A stretch of DNA of 64,000 bases. It comes from Clavulina sp. PMI_390 (Eukaryota; Basidiomycota; Agaricomycetes; Cantharellales; Hydnaceae). Both the position numbers and the translations under genes were made by a program. The stretch lies in assembly GCA_015039315.1 (NCBI GenBank), contig WIDE01000040.1:103287-167286 (forward strand), given 5' to 3'. Shown piece after piece: positions 47,501-59,100 of the stretch. Below the pieces are notes generated by a model, which saw only the letters and a list, made by a program, of their open reading frames with translations, ran no database searches and was not told the origin of the DNA. How positions within the stretch are numbered: the stretch's first letter is position 1; each line of letters opens with the position of its first letter.

Positions 47501-48292
47501 TGAAAGGTTTCCGTATTCTGCTAGTTCGATAGCATAGCGATGAAGGCATCGTGTAAGCTCGAAGCCTACCGACGGATCGAGGTCGTGCCGCATGGAGAGT
47601 GCCGTGGCCGCAGCCCGGTAACTCAACAGGCTGGTAGGATGGTCAATAGCGAATTGAACGAGTTGTTCAATGAGCTCCAGGCCGATCGCTGTGTATCTCT
47701 CATCGAATGCGCGCATCAGGCGACAGTGATCGAGAGCATCTATGGAGCATGCAATGGCCTCTTCGGATCGCCCTTGAATCCTTAAAATCTTGGCTCGTTC
47801 ACGGAGACGATTCAGAAGCTCCATACCGTGTGGATGTGGATGAGAAATCACCCTGAAAAAGTCTGGTTTCAATCTCTCAGGTATCAATGCCTTCTCATCA
47901 CCACCTTCCTGAACATCGGTGATAGCAAATGGCGTTGGCTTCTTCCCCGCTTTCTGCCGAGAAACTGTAAAAAGGGCTTTGAGATCTCCATTGATGGAGG
48001 GTAATCTAGAAAATGAGGCGGTGGTATCACCCTCATCTCGGTTGTTGGCCAGTTGCTCCTCACTGTCCTCTAAAGCAGCACCTAGGACCGAGAAAATACT
48101 TTCCATAGCCTTTGCAGTGCCTTCTGAAGAATTAAAGTAGAGACCTTCATTTTTATTTCCCTGTATCATGGAAACGACTTCGTCCAGGTCGAGAGACATA
48201 AGTGGGATGCGCCCGACAGTATCAGTCGTTGATCCATTAGAGTCAGCGATACTGGTAAACTGCTCATTGGGAAACTGTATGTGAGAGTCCAT
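44585..48292 (-). CDS. large tetratricopeptide-repeat protein, intronless
   Basis: A single 3.7-kb frame of 1235 aa without any intron, unusual next to intron-rich neighbours. After ~150 aa of acidic, unstructured sequence the protein is helical with TPR-like units (ERAKILRIQGRSEEAIACS, EAVLLARQH, ALHAQATVLWNLEQPGDAV, AAALTMLAQCYSRQ). It contains an internal duplication: about residues 245-620 and 650-1030 align at an offset of ~405 (ALAHERQLFQSEP / ALVHERQLFDSDP; LPNLVECAFHYR / LPDIVECAFHYR; AIKAGRETVKRCRSL / VIRVGREAASQCRSL). The end returns to TPR-like sequence (HLNLLSQLESVRPGEYQGEL). TPR proteins are scaffolds; many agaricomycete TPR families are expanded and uncharacterised. No enzymatic domain is visible. 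Function unknown. Confidence 0.85.
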   Translation of the reverse strand: MDSHIQFPNEQFTSIADSNGSTTDTVGRIPLMSLDLDEVVSMIQGNKNEGLYFNSSEGTAKAMESIFSVLGAALEDSEEQLANNRDEGDTTASFSRLPSINGDLKALFTVSRQKAGKKPTPFAITDVQEGGDEKALIPERLKPDFFRVISHPHPHGMELLNRLRERAKILRIQGRSEEAIACSIDALDHCRLMRAFDERYTAIGLELIEQLVQFAIDHPTSLLSYRAAATALSMRHDLDPSVGFELTRCLHRYAIELAEYGNLSEVIRVGREAASQCRSLIQRENTVHALHALLALILKDLARYLLKSGADAASTIEECIINCHICCEKAMGDWVTSLSSILLMRTQAMKLMESKQLEKLLELVKGIVLLARDHNTYSPSICARSSLAKALATLARCLWHQQKAAETSAILAEIIDLRKEIFCESPTDLHRLELVTDMELSAIVLWLSSSRPNGFALAEEALAHERQLFQSEPRLNRPRLARWLFLLRYAGVRGEPLSSGEGEIASSALPREAPQSNCGWQIELSLPNLVECAFHYRVIHEDHSGDSVVELLDALHVLAEDLVTLGEIDHALPVTEEAFVLAQDHSASVQEVRDRLTAVTELRATVLQRAGRHEEALKVLARQQPPCNPALVPKISGSTEQADQPISAKEVLSIFEHAIALAEAGETTRAIKAGRETVKRCRSLFEQEDPQSRRPRMLLAACLANLAKDLVEVGENLSALPLLKEFVTHCRILYKIYKGDWASKLSEALHAQATVLWNLEQPGDAVPLLEEAVLLARQHTFTERSLSSQDSLAAALTMLAQCYSRQESSPDSSDLFSEAIALRREMFHESPTDHHCRDLADSIEQYAIMICNTNSPRAREGIDLAEEALVHERQLFDSDPSSNRLRLAKWLFRVYCIKMTEGRLGISGPSEQEASPTDDQHEGEQCVASEQQLLSLPDIVECAFHYRILCELSEEEHTNELVDAICVHAEALVSLDQANHAVSLTEEALTLSQKYAPFIPEVHEKLKSVIRLHTRALCRADRHQEALKLQGEAGADHHGMCMCSQPNKPDEHEVGKKDSVTCGDTTSNGEKRDGLPPDMDIAEVNPVALEIWVECLLVQAREYYSSSVFAKAADLLAESLPHLRILAGEKHHTGDIDNLIRLAHATRFYAIVQSNLGHESAAIASAAEHLNLLSQLESVRPGEYQGELARGVECFNTNLKAIGTEKYPEYEKASFLRPLADMQGFYDAQWALAAN

Positions 48293-49324
48293 GGGTGTCG
48301 GTCAGACGGTATGGGGGGAGACGATCGAGGGGAGATATCAAGAATAGTTCTTGATTGCGGGGTGGGATACACTATCCTTGAAGATGTGCAGGCCAGAAGC
48401 GACTTATATCAGCGGTAATCTTCAGAGCCACTTTATTGCACCGCCTTTGACGCCTTGGCTCAGTTATATAGCCATTCAGTTCGCCACGAGGGAAGGGCGT
48501 GGGATTCATATGAAGGATCACCAGCCATATAGGGCGGTACAAGGGCGATGCAGTGAGCACAAGATGCATGGGTGCTGGTACTATTGAAAGTGTATGTTGG
48601 TGTACACGTACTGGTAATCTCCATTTGTACTAGGAGAAGAGTGTGCGGAGAAAATCCCTCAGCAGAGCAAATATTTGTTTGGGAGCACCGCCTGATGACG
48701 ATGCTGACTCGGTAGCTTTGCTCGCTCCCAAACGTGGATGCTTGGCCGGATAAGTTCAAGCTCAGTGCATCTCCATCCACGCAACTGGCGTCGAAGTTCT
48801 CAGGAATCACTAATGCTGAAAGTAGAATCATTCGTGTTTCAGCCTTTGATTGTAGTGGGGAATTTAGTTGTGTACTAATAGTAGCGATGTGCCATAGGGT
48901 ACTTTGAGGAGTCCTAGTGATGCAGCAGAAGGGGGCGGCATCAAAGTCTAGCTGAGCCAGATACGAACACATAAGAGGGGGGTGGTATCGACTTCACGAT
49001 GTCCTCGCATCGGATGTCAGCAGCTGAGGAGCGCAAAGGGCATGGTATCGCATAAGGATTCTGTGCCACTAAAGACGAAATGCTGGTCAAGGGGGTACAC
49101 GATGATGCCAAGTCTCACACATCATGGGGTTCATTATTGTGAAATCTTGAGAAAAGAAGCTGGTGTGCTTAGTTATATGGCCAAGATGGAGACGAGAAGA
49201 TCCATCCAATACTATGCCGCATAGCAGGGGAGAGGCTGAATAGTGGTCACAACGAGCAAGGTTTTTATGTGATGAATGAGGATAGAGAGAAGTGGTTTTG
49301 AGGGGAGACAGGGGGCAGCGGATG
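48293..49324. other. 1-kb region upstream of the TPR gene
   Basis: Upstream region of the TPR gene (-) and 3' flank of the MIX23-like gene (-). A 170-codon minus-strand frame (48460-48972) shows no recognisable motif and is not called. Nothing else seen. Confidence 0.35.
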
Positions 49325-50161
49325 CTATTCGACGTGGCTATTGGAAGCCGCGGCGTCCCACCATTTTCTTGCTTCGACGTCGGTCAATGGGGGTCGCCAG
49401 TGCTTACACCGTGAGGTGAACGCTGCGAAATAGCGAGTGCATTAGAATAAGGTCCGTTGCGGTGAGGATTAGGCTGAGGATAGAGTCACCTTCCCATGAT
49501 CGTCTTCGAACAATAGTCTCCACCATCAGTTCTTGGTGTATTTGCTTCCGCTGGAGAGATCATCAACATGCCATCATCAGACTGTTATGCTATGGCTTTA
49601 TGGCGGACCTTGACAGTGTTCTCAGTGATGGGAGTGGATTTCCTTGCAGTACTTAAGTATTCTTCAGAAATATCTGAAGCCCTCGATTCGTCAGCAACAG
49701 CTTGGCCAACTACCCCAACACAATAGTCGATTACTGCTTTCCTCCCTGTCCAATTAGCTTCAGGCAAACAATATATCAGACGAAGCATCCTAGGTAGGAA
49801 AACGAAATAGCTTGCCAACAAGCTCGCGCCAAAAAGATGCGCATGCATCGTCGTGATTCGCACTGATGGGTACACCAGCTAACCGGTCCTTATCCCTCCA
49901 TTGAGCGTTATTCCGATTAAGTCTCATAGTCACTGAGTCATCCAGCCTCCTGTATTCTTTCATGATGTCTAGCGGAGAAGCGCAGTGCGTGAACTTTCTT
50001 GAGCTGAGTTACTGGAAGAGGTGCAACTCAGGTTGAGTCCGTGTCGAGCAAAGATAATAACCTTTGAATAATGAAAGATGGAAGCATGTTGATTCGGTGA
50101 CATTGATAAATTGAGGTTCTGGTTGGAGAGTACCAGACCCGTATGTCCATTGCCGAGCCAT
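49325..50161 (-). CDS. MIX23 (CCDC58/Cid2 family) mitochondrial intermembrane-space protein
   Basis: CDS complement(join(49325..49422,49490..49550,49609..49745,49804..49968,50062..50161)), 186 aa in five short exons. Family evidence: CFHLSLFKDIMKEYRRLDD has the same spacing from Cys to Asp-Asp as the human CCDC58 N-terminal motif. The next two Cys are 21 residues apart (CASFWRELVGKLFR to DYC), again as in the human protein. The C-terminal helix ELMVETIVRRRSWEAFTSRC then K-x-W-R-P-P matches the conserved EL-VEEVV-RSW-F-RC-PP pattern. The tail adds LTDVEARKWWDAAASNSHVE. MIX23 proteins are small Cys-containing intermembrane-space factors that support protein import. Intron 3 uses a weak GTTTTC donor (49803) and intron 2-side donor at 49608 is GTCCGC with a possible alternative 6 nt earlier in the transcript; the homology supports the joins. 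Confidence 0.85.
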
Positions 50162-50332
50162 TGGACGGAACTGACGAGGCACTCGGAGCGGGGGTTGTTT
50201 GTCCCAGCTTGTTCGCGCAAAGAACTCATCACTTCCCACAACAGTCTACCCTGCCAGTGACTCTTATACCGTCTGCATTTGAAACTGCATAACTATATCC
50301 ATAGAGTCTTGCACAAAAACATCTAGAACATC
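50162..50332. promoter_or_regulatory. compact divergent promoter, MIX23-like gene / TFIIF alpha
   Basis: Only 171 bp between the two start codons, so the genes probably share a bidirectional promoter. No clear TATA box; a few AACT/CAACA motifs near 50240. Confidence 0.45.
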
Positions 50333-52839
50333 ATGTCGATGATGACGGCAGCTGCCTTGGAGGCGGCCTCCGCTAAGCTCACCCCCAAACGTAACAATGA
50401 TCCTACCGTCAAATACTCCATCCAGCGGCGACAAGGGCGACCGGGAGCAGGGAAGAAAGGGAAGGCGGGTCCTGCATCCAAGAATCAATCCCCCAAAGTA
50501 AAATCAGAGGCTATGGATGTCGATACCCCTCCTACCCAACCTGAGCGTCCATTCACCGAATACGTCCTCCTGTCATCGAAACTCGAACCGGATGAACAAT
50601 ATTGCCTTGTTCGATTCAAAGCTCCTAACCCTGATGGTCGTATCGAGATCGGTGGGATGCCTACGCCGCTACGCCTCAACCGCAAGAATCCCAAGTCCAA
50701 AAATCCTATCGAAGACATCACCACTATCCAGGAGCCGAAGTGGCGTCCGACGCGAGGACAAGACGGCACACTTGTGATGGGGAAGGATGGAAAGCCTGTC
50801 ATGTCGGCCTTGGTCGATGGGAAGGAGATTCTCCAATCGAACTGGGGCAAAGAGAAGGAAAAGCTGACGAAAGCCGAGCTCGAGGCGAGGAAGAAGAAGG
50901 CGCCATTCAAGAAGAAGACCCGTCAAATCTTCACTGCTAATCCCGAGAGCCGCAGTGACCCTCAGGAGCGGTTCCCCTGGGTCTTCGAGTCTGCTGGCGA
51001 GCACGATAGCTGGACTGGCCGCAAGAATAACATGGATGATGGCAGTGCATATGGCGTGCTATGCGCTGACCCCGCGGGTGCAATGAAATTCGTTCCCGTC
51101 CCTCGCCAGTATGATTTTGTGCTGACGAAGACGCATGCGGCGAGTAAGAGCTTGGAAACTGCCGAAGCCGAGGTTCGTTCCTACCTTACTCGCTATTGAG
51201 CCCCCCCAGGTGTTGACCCATCGGGATAGTTCGAGTTGAACAAGCGTCAGAGCGGCCTCCTCTACTCGCTGAACGTTCGTCATAAGGGTAGACCCGACGC
51301 GAAGACTAAAGCTCTCCTGGAAGGTGGAGATGCGTCAACCTCGTCGCGCGCAGGCAAAGGTGTCAAAGGCGAAGACCCTGACACTGCCATGCGAGACATG
51401 TTTGGATCCGACGATGAAGGGGACTCGAAGCCACGCAAGGTGCGCTCCTTTTTACGAATTCCAATACCCTCAATCACTAAGTCTTGCATTTCTCAGGGGG
51501 ATGGTGGCGACGCCGATGAACTAGACTTCGAGGAGGAGCACGCTGATGATGAAGACAACGTGGAGCCTGAAGAAATGGAGGACGACGAGTCGAAAGCGTC
51601 AAAGGTTAGCCACAACTGCTTTTATCACTCAACAAGGTTCTGATGCTGGGTTCGCCACAGGCCCGTATCAAACGTGAGCAGCTCGCTGCAAAGGGGACCA
51701 TTGACGAGGATGTCGGCGGCGATTCTGACGAGGAGGATCCCGCACTCAGCAGAGAGGGTCGCCGTATGAAACGCAACCTGAAAAAACGAGGCGAGATGGG
51801 CTTCGACGACTCGGATGATGAAGATGCGAACCCCTATGCCAGCGAGGTCGGTTATCTTTCTGATCCACTTTTCAATTCTTCCTGTCGATTGCTTTATTTA
51901 TCTTGTGCTACTCCATAGGAATCCGAGGAAGAAGACGACAGCTTCCTCTTCGCGCCGCCTCCTCCAGCCAATCCCGAACCTGCTACGCCGGAGGCTTCCA
52001 CATCATCCCCAAAGCCTGCCGACTCCAAACCTGGCACCCCATCTCCGTCAAAGGAGAAGAGCTCCAAAGACAAAAGCGCGCCGACTGCTAAGGGCAAAGA
52101 GAAACCCAAGGGCTCAAATCCCGGATCCAAGGCTCCTACACCTGCAGCTCCCAGAGGACGAAGCCCCATGTCTGGTGCAGCTGTTGTGGCTCAAAGAGCT
52201 ACGAGCCCTGCTCCTCGGAAGCAGGCCGGAGGAGGTGGTAGCCGCGCCTCCACTCCAGCCGGGAACTACGGCGGTCGCGCCACCAGTCCATTGGCAGGCG
52301 GGGCAGGCAGTCGGGCCGGCAGCCCACTTCCTCCCGCTCGTCCATCTGCACCACCCTCAAATGCATCTGCCTCTGGCGTGCGTCCCCCTCAGGGTGCTCC
52401 GCGAGTTTCCTCCACGACGGGTAGCCCTCTCAAACGGAAGGCAGACGACGCGAGCTCCCCCTCTACTAGCGCCGGTCCTAGCGCAGCAAGCCAGCCTAGC
52501 GTCTCGCCCAACAAGGAACACGTCAAGAAGAAGGTGAAGAAGGACAAACCATCACCACAAGCAAGTGGCGCTCCTCCTCCGCCGGCTGCTGCTTCGACGG
52601 GCGGTATGGCCTCATTCCCTGGCATGATCACTGAAGACGAAGTCCTTCAAGTCCTCAGGGCTCATCCTGAGGGTATCCTCTCTACTGAGCTTATTAACAT
52701 GTTCAAGAAGACGGGTCGTATTTCTGATGAGCGAAACAAGGATATCCTCAGGGTGCATGTCAAAAACCTCGCCACCAACACTCCAACGACACTCCCTAAT
52801 GGCCAAAAGAAGTTTACTCTTACCCTTCGCCAGGCGTAA
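50333..52839 (+). CDS. transcription initiation factor IIF subunit alpha (RAP74/Tfg1)
   Basis: CDS join(50333..51172,51230..51439,51497..51604,51661..51846,51919..52839), 754 aa. The N-terminal dimerisation domain (about 70-300) shows FTEYVLLSSKLEPDEQYCLV, RQIFTANPESRSDPQERFPW, VFESAGEHDSWTGRKNNMDD and the DFVLTKTHAASKSLE strand. The middle is highly acidic and charged (SDDEGD, DFEEEHADDEDNVEPEEME) and Ser/Pro/Lys-rich. The C-terminal winged-helix domain (about 680-754: MITEDEVLQVLRAHPEGILS, MFKKTGRISDERNKDI, KKFTLTLR) is the part that binds Fcp1 and TFIIB in RAP74. With TFIIF beta it stabilises RNA polymerase II at promoters. The first intron uses a GTTCGT donor; all joins are in phase. Confidence 0.95.
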
Positions 52840-53150
52840 TAGATACATGCAATGGCTATCCTGCTGCTGCTTGCCAGTCTCTTCAATTCCTTTCTTCCAT
52901 GCCAGATCAACACCAGATTCGTGCCAAACCTACCTTATTAACGAATGTACAATTTCAATCTCTCGTAGTAATTAATAGCGATTGCCGTGTGCCTAGCAAG
53001 TGTCATTGTCAAGATTATTCACAAAAATATGACTCGCTTTGTGAATCCGTGTCAGGGATGAGACGGACAATCGCCAAATCAGGACGGTATTACGGTACAC
53101 GAAATGCAATGTAAATACAAGTGAGGGCGGTAGTATAAAGATAGCATAAA
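52840..53150. other. convergent 3' flank
   Basis: Between the ends of TFIIF alpha (+) and the large helical-repeat gene (-). No coding feature recognised. Confidence 0.4.
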
Positions 53151-56100
53151 TTAATCGTCGTCGTCGTCGCGGTCGTGAGAGAATGTAGCAGCCGTGAAGT
53201 AGAAAGATTCATGGAACTCTAATAAAAGTGATCTTGTCTCATCGCGAACAGCTCGGAGCGCGTCCAGACGAGACCACGCTTTGACCACGATTGCTTCTTC
53301 ATTAGCATAACCGAACCACGCGAGCACGGCTTGTGTATTCTGATGAGCACCCTGTATGAGATCGGCTCGAGTCAGAGTTGCTGAGCGCTTATTGGCTCGG
53401 AATGAAGCTTCGAACTCTTCTGATGGAGGGCCTAGGGGGGAGGTAAGACCATCGTGCACTGTCACAGGCCCCAAGTGGACGATGGGACGAGAAGCGCTCC
53501 TAACATCGAGGGAGAGGGAGGGAGACATCTGGAAGCCGGCTCGTCGCTCCGAATCAAAAGGATCAGGTAAGCCGGGTATGAGTGTTTGTGGAGCGAGGTG
53601 AGGAGATGGTTGTGGAGAATAAGCTGACGTGCGAGGACGAAGCTTTGTGAACATGGTTGATACTCGTCTAGAGTCTCGACCAGGAGAGGCAAAATCGAAG
53701 GCGGGGGAGATCTTAATAGATGGGGAGGGAGTCAGAAGCCTCGACGCTCTAGCTGTTTGGGTGGGAGATACACTGATGACGTGTTCCTGAATCCATAGTC
53801 GTAGTTGGAGGATCAACGGAGAGCGATAGATCACTATAAAGTGAACCGTGCTTGCCAAAAGATAATCGAGGGCACGAATTTGTTTTTGTTGGGACATGGA
53901 ATCGAAAGATGGAGCATGAGCGTCAGAAGAAAGAGACTGGCGATTCAGTGTTGATTGGGGAGTGGGTGAGGCAGCGCGGGAGGGAACCGGAGAAGCTCTT
54001 GGACTCTGGAAGTTGGGATTAGCAAATTGCAATGTTGCTTCGCGCAAGGTGTCGATGATCGATCGTGATAAGATAGACCACAGGCTCGGTAGGGCAGCCT
54101 CAAGATCTTCACTTGCACGGATCACCATAGTCTTCATAATTTGCAAGGAAATAGATATGGTAGCGAGCTTTTCGCGAGGGGAGTCCTGGCGCTGTCGTTT
54201 TTTCTCCTTCTCCTTTTCCTTCTCGGGCTCCTCCAGCGAGTTACTGCGCATGGGACCACCTGTTGCAAACTTGCGGCAGATTTCCACCACAAAACCAAAT
54301 AGACGCCGCCATACGGAGGGTAGCAGTGACTTCGCGCGAGGCGTGGGCTTCATGTTGGGAGGTGCATCAGTTGTTATAGGAAGCACTCGACAGAGGGGAA
54401 GCAAAAATCCAGCAAGATACGCAGCGATAGGGGGTTGTTGCAGAACGAGGTGAATAGCCGAAGTTTCGGGAAGAGAAAGGGCAGCAGCAAACAACGAAGC
54501 AACGGCATCCCGGGCTGGCCACGTCGCTAAACCATGCGAAGCGGCTGCAGCTGAGCATGCCTCCAGTGCAGGGCGACAAAACTGGTCGACAACCATTTGT
54601 GTCACCTCGCGATCTCGAGTAAAGGTACTATCCTTCAGCAAGCCCGTCACCTGCTCTACAACTGGAGCAATGTTAAGCACATCCCCATGTGCACGGAATA
54701 ACTGGCCAACCTCGGCGAGGAAGGTGACAACTTGACGACTCGCCCGGTCATCAGCTTGGCCGCGTTTGGGTTTGAGAAGTCGGGTGGTAGCTGCGAGAAT
54801 GAAGGCTGAAACTACGTTGCTGTAACGTCCTCCTTGATCACGAATCAGGACTTTGATAGTCTCAAGGGTTCTCTGGAGTGCGCTGAAGGAAAGCTGTCCT
54901 CCGCTATTGTTGAACTCGGCAACTAGGTGAAGATAGTCATGGCGCATAACCATCGGATTACTCTCCACAAATGACGATGCCGCCTCTGTCAGGCCAGCGA
55001 CTGATTCGGGTTGGGCAAATGTTGTGGAGGAATTGGTGTTCTCCTTTGCGTTTAGATTTCTGGCTAAGATAACAGACCCCAATGCCTCGATTCCGTTCTG
55101 CAAGACCATCCGAGAAGAGGCCGAACCCTCATAGAGATAGGGTTCCCAGGAGTCTAAGAGCTTGAGGAAACACTCTGCTCTCTTAGACCCTGGAGCATGA
55201 GCGATGATTGTCAAGAACAGCCTGACCAAGTCGTCAAGCACGAATCGCACACTATTTGTTCGTTCAATCGAACCGGCGAGGTTAGGAATCGCTGATGCAG
55301 CATCTTCACTCGGCACGCGTGACCGACTTGTAGTTCTGATATCCAGAGGCTCGGCAAGGAGGGTCAAGAGAGCCTCCTTTTCTTGGTATAGAGCATCGGA
55401 ACGCAATCCAGCAGTATCTGGTGTTTCTGGCCGATATGCGTGATGAAGCGACGCAAACAGCTCGTAGGTGTGTTTGCAAAAGATCCTTCGATCTTCAGGC
55501 GAGGCAACCAGGAATGGATGTGCAGCCATTTGTGACGCAGCGTCCAGAGCCTGGAACACGAATGATTTATCGTGTAAAGCCAGGAATCGGTGGACAGTGT
55601 ACTGGATGGCGGCACGAACGTCACCATCTTCGAATGAGTCGCTATAGACGCGAAGGATAGGAGGCATAATCACACCATAACCTGATGAAGAGATGAATAA
55701 TCTCCTGAAACGTGTGCAAGCTGTCAAGTAGGCTGAAAGAGCCATGCCCAAAAGGCCAAGGTCTCTTCCATGAACAAGCATGATCAGATTGATGCCATCA
55801 AGGAGATTTGAGAGCTCTCCTCGATCACTGGTCATAGTATTATACGATCGGAAAAGCTGAATGACCAGAATCAAGTATGATTTGGCCAGGTTCAGAGACT
55901 TTACCGCAATTATGGGGCTATCGAGGGTGGAGACGTGTCGCATAACGCATTGTGCCACGTCCACAGGGTGACCTATTTTCAGCGGCAGCTGGAGCGGGGA
56001 CAGTCCTCGTCGAACAGTTGGCGCTTCTTTGGGGTACCGTTTGAGGAAATTGGCTAGAAACAAATTTTGTGCCGAGCGGATAGTAAGAATTGCTATAAGC

Positions 56101-59100
56101 TGTTCCTCGGTTTTGCGAGGATCCCCTGGAGTAGGTCCGCTAGGAAGCTGGACGCTTGATACAATCGAGGGGAACCAGAGGTCCAATGTAGGAAGTATGA
56201 AGCTCTCCAGCTTGTTCCTCTTAAGATCTCGAACAGACAAATCGCTGACGTGGCTCGCTAGACGAGCAATATTCGGCATCACGGACGCAAACAAGGCCAG
56301 AGAAGTGGGAGATGTCATGACGTCACGGGAGGCTGCCTTCAGAAACCCTCCAAGATAGTTGAAGACGTGATAGGAAAGGGTGGGTGGAAGGTTGGCATGA
56401 ATAATAGTGAAACTATCGAGACGAGTAGCAGCTTCGGCCGAGGCGACTGCGAAGGGATCCTCGAGCGCATCCAGCAAAGGGCGAGTGAACACGGATGGAT
56501 CGTCTCGTAATGCTGCGGACAAGATGTCGCGCGATAGCATAGCGATTAGTGGATCACTGTCCCACATGGCCGAAGAAAGGTTTGCGACTAGGGAGGCAAC
56601 CGTGTTGACAAACACAGAGCGCCTTTTCGGCCCAGCGGAACCGCCTGAACTCATCTTGCGAGACAACATGCCGCCTGGAGAGGAGAGTCCAGGTGACGTC
56701 GCGCCTGAATTGGATACGCTCCCTGTTTCGACTAAGCGTTCATAATCGATGAGGTTCATTGTTGGCATAGCGAGTGTGGAGATTGGAAGGCGATCCCATT
56801 TGAGCTTCTTGTCAGCACTCTTCTCGGTCTCCGAGCGATACCAATCGAGCTCCAACAATCCTCGACGGATATCTGGGGGGAGTGAGGCACCTAAACTGAG
56901 GAGAGGTGAATCTTCTTCATCCTGATTAGTGTGTCGCTGCAATCCAACTTCTGTTGCAACAAAAGAGAGCTTGATAGCGTGAGGAGAGTGATCATCAGTC
57001 CAAGTCTTCTACTGATATCTACTCTTGCAACGAGAAGAGCTTACAGGTTTCCCCACACCACGGAAAGGGCGAGCTTGACGACGATCTGAAAGGTATTTTT
57101 GCACCGAAATGTCGAAACGCCAACTGAATAACGTTACGAGGCGAGCTAGAGCGCGCTGTCGAACAGACGTGAAGGGGCTGGGAAGAGTGCAGATAAGAAT
57201 CATGAGATCGACATTGAAACGGTGATCTTACCCGCACAAATCGTCTTCGATCAATCGCTTTAGACGCGAGGGGCTTTTCTCTGCGCAGAGCATGATGAGA
57301 AACCCTGCCTGTGGTCGTGTAACACGTCAGCCTAAAACTTCACTGAATGGGGCCAGAGCACTTACAGGAGCAGCAAGACGCTTATTATCACTCTCCAAAT
57401 ACTCGTTCCACACAGACGGAAGAATTCGCTCAAAGTCATCCTCTGATATCCCCGAGGACACTGCCACCAAAAGCCGTAGTGAGGCAGAGGCAACAACTCG
57501 GGGGAAGTGATGGAGGAGCTTCAAGCGAGCCGTCCAGTCTTGGGAATTCTCCTTCGCTTGAGCAGTCTCGTGAGCACTGATGGCGAACACACTTCGATGC
57601 TAATGATATCGTTAGTCACACTGTCTAGTCGGGATAGAGAGCTTGGTACCTTGCTATCTCGTCGTGTGATGGAACAGGCATGCACAATGGTCGCAAGCTG
57701 TTCGAACGCCTTTTCAGGCTCTTCCAAGACATCCTCAGTGACGGATGCTTGAAACGTCGGAGATTCTCCATTCTGAAAGGGGTCCCCCATTCGCGATATC
57801 GTTGAACCGAGCGAACTCTGGACCGTCCAGTTGATGATCGAAGGTAGCCAGAGAGCACTATATGGTCATAATAAGTTCAGTGGCCTGCCTCGGGAATACA
57901 CAGAAGAACGTACTTGTGCCAAGACTCCGTGTAAATCCGAATACGATATAGCAATTCGTTGAGGAGGATGCGCTGCGAAAACGGGAAAAGCGTCGCAGGT
58001 TCTCTCGCCGAGACGAGAACCGCAATCTTATTTTCCAAATCATGGAAGAAAGGGCCTTCCGCAGAAGATGATTTTCCAGATGACTTGCCCTTCTTGTCGA
58101 TAAGGGTATCCAGCTTGTAGATGAGCTCGAGCATCAGAATCGACTGTCCAGCTCTGGCGATCATCCAGCTTGGTGGAGCATCCTCTCTCGCTTTTCCCTT
58201 GGCAGAAGCACCTCCGCCGCTCCTGAGAAGTGCGATGGCAGTCATGTCGGCATCTCTCGTCAGGAGATCAGGCATATGGTGGCCCAAAGCAGCCAATATG
58301 CGGAGTTGATCAACAATGACGTGATCCTTTGCGCTGGAGGCGCAAGTGAACAGAGGTTTGAAGAACAGCTGGGGGTGATTTGACGCTAGGCCTTCTAATA
58401 AGCCTCGGAAATCCCCTGATGGAGGGAAAGGCTCGCGGACGATTCGCTACAAGTTGTCATTGTTAGTCATATCATCTGGGAAGATAAAGATCTCTATAAA
58501 GCACGCACCTCAAACAGTGCAGGTAACATGTTGCTGGCCACAGCGAGTCTTGTTTCTGCCCCACAGCCTCCATAGATGGCAGAAAGCAGCCTAGTCATTT
58601 CCTCCGGCGAGCCATGGTCAATCTATGTGAAGGGGTAAGCCCAAGCAAGCATTAGTATCTCAGAAACTAGGGACTCACGATAGCTCCCAGCTCGTGACGT
58701 AGGTCAGCAAGCCATGTCTCATCCCCTCGCCACGAATCAATAAGCGAACAGGCAAACTCCGATGTCGAGGGCACGAGGAACAGCCGAATGACAATCTTGA
58801 GGATCGACCTTCGATTCGACGAGTCGCGGAAGAGATGTTTTGACACGAGGATATTGTAGCGGAGAATGCGCGCAACGGTATCAGCATCTCGTGGATCAAC
58901 GGACGTATAATCGGACCCGGATGGGATAAAGCTATCTGCTGCGTCGGAAAAGTTCGACAGTTGACGAACTGCGATGCGTAACAGTAGCGCCGAAGTTGCG
59001 CTGTCTTCGCTAGCAGTGTACCAATATCTCTAGCGTAGAACATTACCATTAGAGAGATTGTGGCCGAAAGATAGAAGGATAGCTACACACCTCTGCGACT

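Noticed and set aside
48460..48972. 170-codon minus-strand frame upstream of the TPR gene
   Set aside because: No domain, no codon pattern like neighbours, and no splice partners found.
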